64,000 nucleotides of DNA from Polyangiaceae bacterium. Its GTDB lineage: Bacteria > Myxococcota_A > Polyangia > Polyangiales > Polyangiaceae. The notes under the pieces were generated by a model. That model ran no database searches. It saw nothing but the letters and a program-made list of their open reading frames with translations, and was not told where the DNA came from. Below, in pieces: positions 17,006 through 24,484 of this stretch (position 1 is the first letter of the stretch; every line of letters begins with the position of its first letter). A program made the translations under genes and the position numbers. The stretch spans positions 1,302,001 through 1,366,000 of the forward strand of contig JACKEA010000002.1 in the NCBI GenBank assembly GCA_020633235.1, read 5' to 3'.

Positions 17006-18234
17006 TTCGATTTCTCCTCGAAGCGAGCACGGCACGCAGAGAGCGCAATGCCCGTGTCCGAAAGCTCAACGGAGCGCCCGCCGATCACTTGCAGTCGCTC
17101 GTGTCCCTTGCCGCAGATCACCACGATATCATCCCGCTCCGCTTCGTGGATGGCGAGTCGAATGGCGCGCTCTCGATCCAGCTCGACCACGACACGAACC
17201 GTACGCTCGGCCCGCTCCGGACCTTCCTCCATTCCCGAGCGGATCTCCTCCACGATGGCCGCGGGCTCCTCGCCGCGGGGATTGTCGCTGGTCAAGACCA
17301 GGCCATCGGCGTGACGCGCTGCGACTCGCCCCATCTCCGGACGCTTGCCGCGATCCCGGTCACCCCCGCAGCCAAACACCGCCCACACTCGCCCCCCGCC
17401 GAGCGCCCGCGCCGCCTTCAGCACCTGGCCGAGAGCGTCCGGGGTGTGGGCGTAGTCGACCAGCACCATCGGAGATCGCCACACCACTTCCAGCCGACCG
17501 GGCACGCCCCCAAACGCGGCCAGCCCTGCCCGGATCGCCCTCGCCGGATAACCCGCAGCGTCCGCTGCCACCGCGGCCGCCAACGCGTTCTCCACGTTGA
17601 AGCGCCCGAGCGCCGCGATCGACAGCTCGCCCCCGAGCGCCTCCGCCAGGGGCGACGGCCCGAGCTTCACCCGCGTTCCTTCCGGCGTGGCCTGCACTTC
17701 CTCGGCGGCCAAGGCGACGCTCTCTTCGGGGAAGCCCGAGTTTGTCGGTCCGACGCGGAAGCCCGCGACCCGAACCCCCGGCGGAAGCACGTCCAGGAGC
17801 AGAACGCTCGCCGCGTCCTTCGCATTGAGCACGGCGACGCCATCCGCCGGCAGCGAGGTGAACAGCTGCGCCTTGGCCGCCAGGTAGTGCTCGGGGGACT
17901 CGTGATAGTCGAAGTGATCGCGCGTCAGGTTGGTGAACACCGCGACGTTCGCTGGCCAATGGCGGGCGAAGCCGTCACGCAGCGCCTTGCTCGTGACCTC
18001 CAACGCGAGGGTACGCACCCCTGCGTCCAGGGCCGCGGCAACGGCGCCGAAGAACGCGTCCAGGTCCGTGGTGCTCGCGATTTGCCGGCCGTCGACCCAT
18101 GACCCCAACGTCGTGACGCGCGCCGAGGGCTCCCCCGATTGGGCGACGATGGCGTCCACCATGCTCGTCGTGGTGGTCTTGCCGTTCGTCCCGGTGACGG
18201 CAATGGTGTAGAGCCGCCCTGCCGGTCCGGTCAT
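17002..18234 (-). CDS. MurE-like Mur ligase lacking the N-terminal UDP-binding domain
   Basis: 410 residues. The ATP loop VTGTNGKTTTTSM is at residues 13-25, so the first ~95 residues of ordinary MurE, which bind the UDP-MurNAc substrate, are missing. The remaining parts match MurE closely: FTNLTRDHFDYH, the carbamylated-lysine position in LAAKAQLF (Lys 121), VLVDYAHTPDAL, FGCGGDRDRGKRPEMG, and DNPRGEEP (317-324), the motif that selects diaminopimelate. It should adenylate and ligate an amino acid, but its acceptor is unclear. The ATG overlaps the stop of the Ser/Thr kinase gene (ATGA). An upstream in-frame extension exists inside the kinase gene and has no domain character. A complete murE would be expected elsewhere in the genome. 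Confidence 0.88.
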   Translation of the reverse strand: MTGPAGRLYTIAVTGTNGKTTTTSMVDAIVAQSGEPSARVTTLGSWVDGRQIASTTDLDAFFGAVAAALDAGVRTLALEVTSKALRDGFARHWPANVAVFTNLTRDHFDYHESPEHYLAAKAQLFTSLPADGVAVLNAKDAASVLLLDVLPPGVRVAGFRVGPTNSGFPEESVALAAEEVQATPEGTRVKLGPSPLAEALGGELSIAALGRFNVENALAAAVAADAAGYPARAIRAGLAAFGGVPGRLEVVWRSPMVLVDYAHTPDALGQVLKAARALGGGRVWAVFGCGGDRDRGKRPEMGRVAARHADGLVLTSDNPRGEEPAAIVEEIRSGMEEGPERAERTVRVVVELDRERAIRLAIHEAERDDIVVICGKGHERLQVIGGRSVELSDTGIALSACRARFEEKSK

Positions 18235-20219
18235 GGGAAGGACGGCGCGGGAGTGCTCTCGGCGTGCTTGATCGCGGTGGACAGATCCGCCGACCCCCGG
18301 AGACACGAAAAGCAGTCCGAGAGCCCCAAGAACCCGCAGCCGCGGCGAGCCGACAGGCTCTTCAGCTTGCTGAGGGAGCGCGCGTCGGCGTCGGTGGCGG
18401 CGCGCTCCAGGATCGGTTTGTACGCCCCGCAGCCCTTGGCCTTGGCCAGGTCCAGCGCCACCAGCAGCGCCGGGGACGCCTTGGAGCGGAGCACGCCGCC
18501 TTCCAAGCGAGTCTTGGCCAGCTTGTTGATCTCGGGGTTGCCCTTGCTGCCCCGCGTGTCGAGGTACACGTCGTAGACCAGATCCGCACCTGTGGCGCCC
18601 AAAGCCTGCACCGCGAGATCCAGCGCGCGCTCGGCCTGCGCACTGGTCTCCGCCGCCTTGCGCACGTCACGCACGATGCCGCGATCCTTGGCCAAGGCGG
18701 GATCCAGGCCCAGCGCCTTGTCGTAGGCGCTCAAGCTCGGGCCCACGTGTCCGATGACGGACAGGCCACGACCGATGGCGCGCCATTCCCGAGCCGTGCG
18801 CTCCGTTTCCGGTCGCGCTTGGAGCTGGGCCAACGCTTGGCGATCGCCGGTTTCCGCCGCCTTGATCACCGGGGCGAGATCCGGCGCCGGCTCCTTCACG
18901 CCGCTGGCCGTTTGGGACGGGGTCGAGCCGCCGCGGGAGGCGACGGCGAGGACGACGATGAGCACGAACGCTCCCGCTGCGGCAATGAGCCCCGCGAGAG
19001 CGATGCCCCAGATCGGTACGCGCTGTCCGCCCAGATCCACGGTGCGGGCGAGGGCCGGCACCTTCTCGAACAACGGAGCGAGGGGGCTCTTTGCGGTGCG
19101 CAGGGCCGAGCCCGGCAGGCTGGTGGCCTCCGCCACCATCGGCGGGCGCTGCATGCTGAGCACGGTGTCGTTGAACTGCACGCCGCGATCCACGCTCGCG
19201 GGAGACGGCGTGCCCACGCTCGCGGGAGACGGCGTTGGCGAAAGCGCCGCCGGGTTGCCGAACAGTCCGTCGATCCAGGCGACGACGTCGCCGGCCGTTT
19301 GCGGGCGCGCGTCCGGATCCTTCGCCAGCATGCGAAACACGAGCTCGCTCACGGGCGCCGGCACGTCCGGGGGCAGCGGCGGCGGGTCCATGGTCATCTG
19401 CCGCGTCAGCACCACCACCAAGTCGTCGTCGTCGAAGGGAGTGTGACCGCCGAGCATTTCATAAGCGAGGATGCCGAGCGTGTAGATGTCCGCGCGAGAA
19501 TCCACGGGCGTTCCCGTCGCTTGCTCCGGCGACATGTACTCGGGCGTACCGAACACGCTGCCCAGCTGCGTGAGCTGCTGAGAGGCGTCCCCGGTGCTGA
19601 CTTTGGCGATGCCGAAATCCAGCACCTTGACGTAGTTTTCGTCCCCTTCGCGCTCGATCAACATGATGTTGTCGGGCTTGAGATCCCGATGCACCACGTC
19701 CGAGGCGTGGGCCGCGGACAGCGCATCCGCAATCTGGCGGGTGACGTGCAGCGCGAGCGGGACCGGCAGCCGCCCCTGCTCCTTGATCGCATCGCGCAGG
19801 CTCTTGCCTTCCACGAATTCGAGGACCAGGTAGAACGCGCCATCTTCCAGCTGACCGAAGTCCGTGGCCGCCGCCACGTGAGGGTGCTCGATGCGCGCGG
19901 CAGCGACGGCCTCCCGTTCGAACCGCGCCACCACCTCCGGCAAGTATGTCATCTCCCGGTGGAGCACCTTGACCGCGACGGCCTTGCGCATGTGCACGTG
20001 CTCGGCGCGGTACACCGCCCCCATGCCGCCGGTACCCAACAAGCGTTCCACGCGGTAGCGCTCGGCGAGCACGGTGCCGACCAGCGCCTCCTTGTCGGAG
20101 GCGTCCTCCTCCGCGGCGGCGCCACCCCGCACCACTCCGCTGGGGGCCGGAGAAGCGGCCTCGGCGGGATCGGTCGGGGAGTGCGCCTCGGAGGCGCGGT
20201 CGGGGGAGGTATCGCTCAC
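18231..20219 (-). CDS. Transmembrane Ser/Thr protein kinase (PknB-like)
   Basis: 662 residues, GTG start. After a Pro/Ala/Ser-rich head, residues about 50-320 are a complete Hanks-type kinase: LLGTGGMGAVYRAEH, VAVKVL, HRDLKPDN, VLDFGIAKVS, GTPEYMSPEQ and DIYTLGILAYEML. A linker with a tandem repeat (TPSPASVG, TPSPASVD) leads to one membrane helix (WGIALAGLIAAAGAFVLIVVL, about 405-430) and an outside domain of about 230 residues with helical, TPR-like character and a Cys-rich end (RRGCGFLGLSDCFSC). It heads an operon with the Mur-ligase-like and Pro-rich lipoprotein genes, which suggests control of or by the cell envelope. PASTA domains are absent. Confidence 0.92.
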   Translation of the reverse strand: MSDTSPDRASEAHSPTDPAEAASPAPSGVVRGGAAAEEDASDKEALVGTVLAERYRVERLLGTGGMGAVYRAEHVHMRKAVAVKVLHREMTYLPEVVARFEREAVAAARIEHPHVAAATDFGQLEDGAFYLVLEFVEGKSLRDAIKEQGRLPVPLALHVTRQIADALSAAHASDVVHRDLKPDNIMLIEREGDENYVKVLDFGIAKVSTGDASQQLTQLGSVFGTPEYMSPEQATGTPVDSRADIYTLGILAYEMLGGHTPFDDDDLVVVLTRQMTMDPPPLPPDVPAPVSELVFRMLAKDPDARPQTAGDVVAWIDGLFGNPAALSPTPSPASVGTPSPASVDRGVQFNDTVLSMQRPPMVAEATSLPGSALRTAKSPLAPLFEKVPALARTVDLGGQRVPIWGIALAGLIAAAGAFVLIVVLAVASRGGSTPSQTASGVKEPAPDLAPVIKAAETGDRQALAQLQARPETERTAREWRAIGRGLSVIGHVGPSLSAYDKALGLDPALAKDRGIVRDVRKAAETSAQAERALDLAVQALGATGADLVYDVYLDTRGSKGNPEINKLAKTRLEGGVLRSKASPALLVALDLAKAKGCGAYKPILERAATDADARSLSKLKSLSARRGCGFLGLSDCFSCLRGSADLSTAIKHAESTPAPSFP

Positions 20220-20257
20220 GGAACTAACGTTGGACGGCTTCGGCCCTCATTGTCTTC

Positions 20258-20280
20258 GGCTCGCGAGCTGACGTCGAGCC
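20258..20280 (-). terminator. Short hairpin after the nine-gene cluster
   Basis: GGCTCG (20258-20263) and CGAGCC (20275-20280) are inverted and lie three bases past the stop of the SprT-like gene, the last gene of the cluster. It is short and without a T-run, so it is a tentative terminator. The same gap must hold the promoter of the kinase operon; I saw no clear -35/-10 pair. Confidence 0.3.
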
Positions 20281-20283
20281 GCG

Positions 20284-21378
20284 TCAGGAATCGCGCCGCC
20301 CCGGCAACAAATGCACGAATTTGCTAGCACCTTTGCGGACTCCGCGGTGGAGAACGATGTTTCGTCCGGCCTCTCGCCCGTGGGAAAACTCGTCCGTGCG
20401 CGCTCCGCCGCCGAACTGGGTGGTGCGCATCCGCGGGTGGCGAGCGCGGAGATAGCCGTAAAGCTCCGGATCCCCCACCCATACCAGTCCTTCCTGCTGG
20501 TTGCGCGTGCGCTCCTTCTTGAGCTTGTCCCGGAAGCCCGCCATCACGCCGGCCACGTAGGTGCGCCGAGCGGTGTTGCGCTTGATGCCGTTGTCGCGCT
20601 TGTACTCCTTCCACAAGCGCTCCGAGGTCTGCGTCAGGAACGTGTGCACGTACTCCGCGAGCTCCACGTTCTCGAGCGTGCCACACACCTCCAGCACGCT
20701 GCCGCGCTTGCCCTCGAGCGGCCGGAACGCCGGCACCCAGATGGCTTCTACGAAGAAGTGATCCGACAAGATCAACGCCAGGATGCGCGCGGCCTCGCCA
20801 ACGCGACCGCTGGGCTCGCCCAGGTGACGAAAGGTGTAGGAGCCGCGGCGACCGTGAGCGATGGAGTCGATGTTGTGCTTGAGCATCAGGCGCTGCGCCG
20901 CGCTCATGGCCGCCTGGGCCTCGTGCACGTTGGAGCTCTGAGCCAAGGCCAGGAGCTTGGTGATGCGCTCGAGGACGCGGCCGTCGCTGGAGCTCGGGTC
21001 CACACCGTGGGGTGCGCCGGAAGCCCGCGCATCGAAGCCATGCCGCTTGCAGACCTCCTGGAACGCCGGGCCATGCGCCGGCTCACCGCGCAAGTTCAGC
21101 ACCTCGTCCACGAATTGGTGAGCCATCTCGTGCTTGAGCACCTCCACCAGGGCGCCCCAGCCGTGCTCGACGAGCAGGCGCTTGGACAGCTCCAGCGTCC
21201 GGTGCTCGGAGTCCCACGCGCCCAAGCGCTCCGAGGTGTCGCTCAGGCGAAACACGGGGTGCTCGAGGCGCCAGCGAAAGAAGGTCCCATTCAGGTCGTT
21301 CCAGGTGTGACGAATCGCGAACAGCGTGGCGCGTTCGAGAGCTGCGGTGAAGGTGGGCTCGGGCTTGGGTTTGGGCAT
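20284..21378 (-). CDS. SprT-like zinc metalloprotease fused to DUF2786
   Basis: 364 residues. The first ~130 form a SprT-like domain with the zinc site LKHEMAHQFVDE (HExxH) preceded by a Trp/Arg-rich strand and followed by HGPAFQEVCKRHGF, whose His would be the third ligand. Residues about 155-200 match DUF2786 (ERITKLLALAQSSNVHEA, AMSAAQRLMLKHNID). The rest is helical and basic (KKERTRNQQEG) and ends in HRGVRKGASKFVHLLPG. SprT/SPRTN proteins are DNA-linked; an intracellular role is likely because there is no signal peptide. It is the last gene of a nine-gene minus-strand run, eight bases after the protease-like gene, but its relation to the others is unclear. Confidence 0.82.
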   Translation of the reverse strand: MPKPKPEPTFTAALERATLFAIRHTWNDLNGTFFRWRLEHPVFRLSDTSERLGAWDSEHRTLELSKRLLVEHGWGALVEVLKHEMAHQFVDEVLNLRGEPAHGPAFQEVCKRHGFDARASGAPHGVDPSSSDGRVLERITKLLALAQSSNVHEAQAAMSAAQRLMLKHNIDSIAHGRRGSYTFRHLGEPSGRVGEAARILALILSDHFFVEAIWVPAFRPLEGKRGSVLEVCGTLENVELAEYVHTFLTQTSERLWKEYKRDNGIKRNTARRTYVAGVMAGFRDKLKKERTRNQQEGLVWVGDPELYGYLRARHPRMRTTQFGGGARTDEFSHGREAGRNIVLHRGVRKGASKFVHLLPGRRDS

Positions 21379-21386
21379 GGGCGGGG

Positions 21387-22205
21387 TCAGTCGGCGCAGA
21401 ACCAGAGCTGGTTTCCGGCGAAGTCGAAGCTCACCTTGCGGCGGGCGAGAAAGCTCGTACCCACTGCGTCGAACACCGGAAACTTCACGGTCACGTCGCT
21501 CTCGCACCCCGCACCCACGCAGTAATGGGCGAGCGGCGCTGTGAACGCAACGCCGTCTTGGCAACCATTCACGGTGCACAGAGACGCCGACGTCTTGGGC
21601 GCGAGGGCGGCGGGGTCGAGGGCGGCGACGGTGCTCTGGGACAACAGCGAGAAGGTGGAGCCGGTGTCGATCACCACGTCCTTCTGCTCGAGCGGACCCA
21701 CGGTGATGCTGGCGGTGGGGGAGCCATAGTCCGTCTGCCCCAGATCCACCACCGTTCCGGCGCAGGGGGCCGAGCCGTGGGCCAGGGTGACCGCTTGCCC
21801 GTGCTCCAGCGTGAGGTCGAAATCCCGAAGCGTGCTCATGCCCACGAAGCCGTTGGTGGCGCCGGCGTCCGGTGAGCTGAAGCGAGTATCCCAGGCGTAG
21901 ATCTCCTCTCGCCGCAGGCACAGCTTCCCGATGCATATCTCCGGCGCCTTCATCAGCACCTGATCCGGTACGCCGAGGAGCGTGGAGGACAGCGTGGTCT
22001 TCTCGGCGCCGGTGTCCAGCAGGAGACGCACCAGCTTGCCCCCCACGCGGGCCTCCACCACCGGAGTCTGGTCCGTGGAAACCACGGGAACGGTGACCGA
22101 AGTCGAGCCACACAGCTGACGCTCGCCGCCCAGGGGACGACACGTGACTTCTTCGGCGGAGGCCGAAGAGCACGCCGTCAGCATCAAGCACGCGGCGAAT
22201 CTCAT
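21387..22205 (-). CDS. Two-lobed aspartyl-protease-like lipoprotein
   Basis: 272 residues. MRFAACLMLTACSS has a lipobox (LTAC). Two retropepsin-like lobes follow, each with its own catalytic triplet: LLLDTGAEKTTL (Asp 64) and VVIDTGSTFSLL (Asp 180). Each DTG is followed downstream by a Gly-Leu/Phe loop (NGFVGMSTLRDF; AVGTSFLARRKVSF) as in aspartic proteases. Having both lobes in one chain is the pepsin layout rather than the one-lobe retropepsin layout. Six or more cysteines could form disulfides, fitting an outside location. The ATG overlaps the upstream gene's stop by four bases. Activity is inferred; pepsin-like proteins are uncommon in bacteria. Confidence 0.75.
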   Translation of the reverse strand: MRFAACLMLTACSSASAEEVTCRPLGGERQLCGSTSVTVPVVSTDQTPVVEARVGGKLVRLLLDTGAEKTTLSSTLLGVPDQVLMKAPEICIGKLCLRREEIYAWDTRFSSPDAGATNGFVGMSTLRDFDLTLEHGQAVTLAHGSAPCAGTVVDLGQTDYGSPTASITVGPLEQKDVVIDTGSTFSLLSQSTVAALDPAALAPKTSASLCTVNGCQDGVAFTAPLAHYCVGAGCESDVTVKFPVFDAVGTSFLARRKVSFDFAGNQLWFCAD

Positions 22206-22543
22206 TCGTCCACGAGCTCGCAGCGCACCGTCGCGTGAAAGGTGTACGACGGTGATCCGCGAAAGGTGACGACCTCTTCCGTCTTGCCCGGCGCCACGCG
22301 CACCGACAGGGGATCCGGATTGACGTCCGTCTTCACCACGCACGCGGCGGTCTTGTCGCAGCCGTCGTGGATACTGACGATGTGATCGTAGCCATAGGCT
22401 CCATATTGCGCCCGCGCGCGCACCTTGATGCAGGCGGGCAGCGCCGCGGGCTCTGCCGGCTCCGCCGGTGCAACGCCGGAGGTCGCGGCGAGGGCGAGCC
22501 CCACGCCGGCGGCGACCAGACCGCGTCTCAGAACGACGACCAT
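22202..22543 (-). CDS. Small secreted protein, unknown
   Basis: 113 residues with a signal peptide (LRRGLVAAGVGLALAATSGVAPAEP, cleavage after APA). The mature part has three to four cysteines (PACIKVRARAQYGAYGYDH, DGCDKTAACVVKTD, VRCELVDE) and a beta-rich look with PDPLSVRVAPGKTEEVVTF. It may be an Ig-like or beta-sandwich fold in the periplasm. I do not recognise a characterised relative. It overlaps the protease-like lipoprotein gene by four bases, so the two are produced together; it lies 77 bases after the TPR gene, the widest gap in the cluster. Confidence 0.65.
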   Translation of the reverse strand: MVVVLRRGLVAAGVGLALAATSGVAPAEPAEPAALPACIKVRARAQYGAYGYDHIVSIHDGCDKTAACVVKTDVNPDPLSVRVAPGKTEEVVTFRGSPSYTFHATVRCELVDE

Positions 22544-22620
22544 GTGGAGACTCTGCAGCCCCGCCCTTCGGGCCGCAAGGTCAGAGCCGCGGGGCCGTGC
22601 TCGAAGCCTCCAAAATCGCG

Positions 22621-23253
22621 CTACGGCAGCGCCATGCCTTGGCGCGCGTTCGGGTTGTCCGGCGAGACCGCCAACACCTCAGCGAAGATCTTTTTCGCCT
22701 CGCCGGCGCGCCCCATCCGGGCCAACGCCCAACCGAGCCCCGTCTGATGATCGAGCTCCGCGGGGTAGTCGCGCACCAGCTTGCGGTACACCGTCGCGCT
22801 GTCCGGATAGTTGCCGATGGAATAGTAGGCATGCGCCAAGCGCGCGCGGGCCACGGCGTTCTGTGCGTCCAGCTTCAGCACGTCGCGACAGGCCTTCTCG
22901 AGCGGGCGCCACTTCTTCTGTGCCAAGAGCGGCAAGGTGAGCCCGAGCCGCGCCTCGATCGAGTCCGGCTTGCTCTTGATGGCTGCTCGATACGCCGCTT
23001 CGGATTCGCCGAAGCGCCCCGCGAGGTAGGCGAGCCAGCCCTGGCGCGCGGACACGAAGTACGTTGCGCCGCTCTTGGTCTGTATCTTCTTCATAGCGTC
23101 GAGCGCGGCGGTCGCCTTGCCCTTGGCCTCCTCGCGGTAAGACGTCCGATACAGGTCTTGGACCTCCTGCGAAGCGTCGGATCGCGCGACGGCGGGCAGG
23201 AGCACGACCAGCGCCATGAGCGCGAGGGATGCGAAGGTGCGGCGGGCGGTCAT
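22621..23253 (-). CDS. Secreted TPR protein
   Basis: 210 residues. A signal peptide (FASLALMALVVLLPAVARS) is followed by about four tetratricopeptide repeats: YRTSYREEAKGKATAALDAM, ARQGWLAYLAGRFGESEAAY, ARARLAHAYYSIGNYPDSAT and TGLGWALARMGRAGEAKKIF. These helical hairpins scaffold protein contacts, here in the periplasm. AAAGGAG lies about seven bases before the ATG and overlaps the end of the upstream TPR/barrel gene, 16 bases away, so the two belong together. It could bridge the inner membrane peptidase fusion and the outer membrane barrel encoded just upstream; that is inference. Confidence 0.8.
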   Translation of the reverse strand: MTARRTFASLALMALVVLLPAVARSDASQEVQDLYRTSYREEAKGKATAALDAMKKIQTKSGATYFVSARQGWLAYLAGRFGESEAAYRAAIKSKPDSIEARLGLTLPLLAQKKWRPLEKACRDVLKLDAQNAVARARLAHAYYSIGNYPDSATVYRKLVRDYPAELDHQTGLGWALARMGRAGEAKKIFAEVLAVSPDNPNARQGMALP

Positions 23254-23269
23254 CGGTCTTCTCCTTTGC

Positions 23270-24484
23270 TCATTCGACGGGTGGGCTCAGGCGCAAGCCC
23301 AGAGCGGCACCGAAGTAGGTCGTGTCGCCGTCCGCGGTTTCGAGACGGTGCACCTCGGCGTTGATCCCAAGGGCGGTCGCTTCGGACACGCCGAACATCA
23401 GCGTCAGCGTGCCGCCGTAGCGCACGTCGCCGTCCACGCCGAGCACGCTCGGAATCGTGACCGCGACGGGCCAGCGCGCCCGCCCCACACGGCCGCTCAG
23501 GTAAAGCTCCGCGGGATCCGCGAACAGCGACAGCCCGGCCTCGGCCGCCCAGGCGCCGCCCGCGGCATCGTGCGTGAAGCGCGCTCCGGCGTTGGCAGCA
23601 ACGCTTCGAGACATCCAGGCGTAGCCCGCTGGGGCCAGCTGATACCCCGCCTCGCCTCGGAAGCCGAGCACGGCCTGCTCCATGCTGACGCCGACGCGCT
23701 CACCCAGTCGAAGCCGCGCGGCTTGTCCGAACAGCGTGGGCTGATCCGTGCTCGGCATCCACAGCCCCAAGGCTTCGACGCCGAGCCACGTCGCCTCCAC
23801 GCCTCCGCCGGCCCACAGCTCGTGGCGATTCTCGCCCACGCTCTTGGTCTGCGAGCGTCCGCCCTGGAAGCCGGGACCCGTGTCCGTGCTTTGCTCGACC
23901 CAGTAGCCTTGAAAACGGTAGGCCGCGCGCAGCCGAAGGTGCTGCGACGGGCGCAGACGCAAGTGGGCGAAGCCGAGTGCGCCCGTCGTCCGCTGCGGTT
24001 CCGCGACGGAATAACCCCCAATCCAAAATTCGAGATCGAAGGGATGGGTCCGACACAGGGACAGCCCCCTTCGGGCCTCCGAGTATCTTGGATTGATGGT
24101 CAGCGCGGCGCGGAAGCTCGCGCGAGCCGCTTCCACGTCCCCCGCATGGAGCTCGATGAATCCACGCCGCGCGTGCGTCGCGGCCAGCCCCTGCGTCGCC
24201 TCGGGGCCGGCCCCGTCCATGCTCCGAGCGCGCTGGTAGAGGCGCTCTGCCGCATCGAGATCTCCCAGCCGGAAGGACAGCCAGGCGAGGCGCACGGTGA
24301 CCTCGTAGCCGGCCGCCTCCGGGCTCCACGCCGCAGCCAATATCTCCCGGGCGCGCTGCACGTTGCCGTCGTTTTCGGCTTGGACGGAGGCGTCCCAGGC
24401 CCCCGCTCTCGCGTCGACCTCGCGATCGCTCGGCAGGCTGAAGCCCAGCGTCATGGCCAGCGCGATGAGCAGCGGCGCACTCAC
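23270..24484 (-). CDS. TPR domain plus beta-barrel outer-membrane protein
   Basis: 404 residues, GTG start overlapping the upstream stop by four bases. A signal-like N-terminus (APLLIALAMTLGFSL) precedes about three TPR units (AWLSFRLGDLDAAERLYQRA; TAHARRG-like ATHARRGFIELHAGD). From about residue 150 the sequence alternates hydrophobic and polar residues in strands ending in aromatic residues (LELWAGGGVEATWLGVEALG, ALGINAEVHRLETADGDTTY, FGAALGLRLSPPVE), as in an outer membrane barrel of 12-16 strands. A periplasmic TPR joined to a barrel suggests an exporter or secretion pore assembled with the neighbouring TPR protein. No pore specificity can be read. Confidence 0.7.
   Translation of the reverse strand: MSAPLLIALAMTLGFSLPSDREVDARAGAWDASVQAENDGNVQRAREILAAAWSPEAAGYEVTVRLAWLSFRLGDLDAAERLYQRARSMDGAGPEATQGLAATHARRGFIELHAGDVEAARASFRAALTINPRYSEARRGLSLCRTHPFDLEFWIGGYSVAEPQRTTGALGFAHLRLRPSQHLRLRAAYRFQGYWVEQSTDTGPGFQGGRSQTKSVGENRHELWAGGGVEATWLGVEALGLWMPSTDQPTLFGQAARLRLGERVGVSMEQAVLGFRGEAGYQLAPAGYAWMSRSVAANAGARFTHDAAGGAWAAEAGLSLFADPAELYLSGRVGRARWPVAVTIPSVLGVDGDVRYGGTLTLMFGVSEATALGINAEVHRLETADGDTTYFGAALGLRLSPPVE

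Noticed and set aside
18264..20327. Plus-strand frame of 687 codons opposite the Ser/Thr kinase
   Set aside because: Antisense of a gene with clear kinase motifs; composition is typical of a shadow frame.
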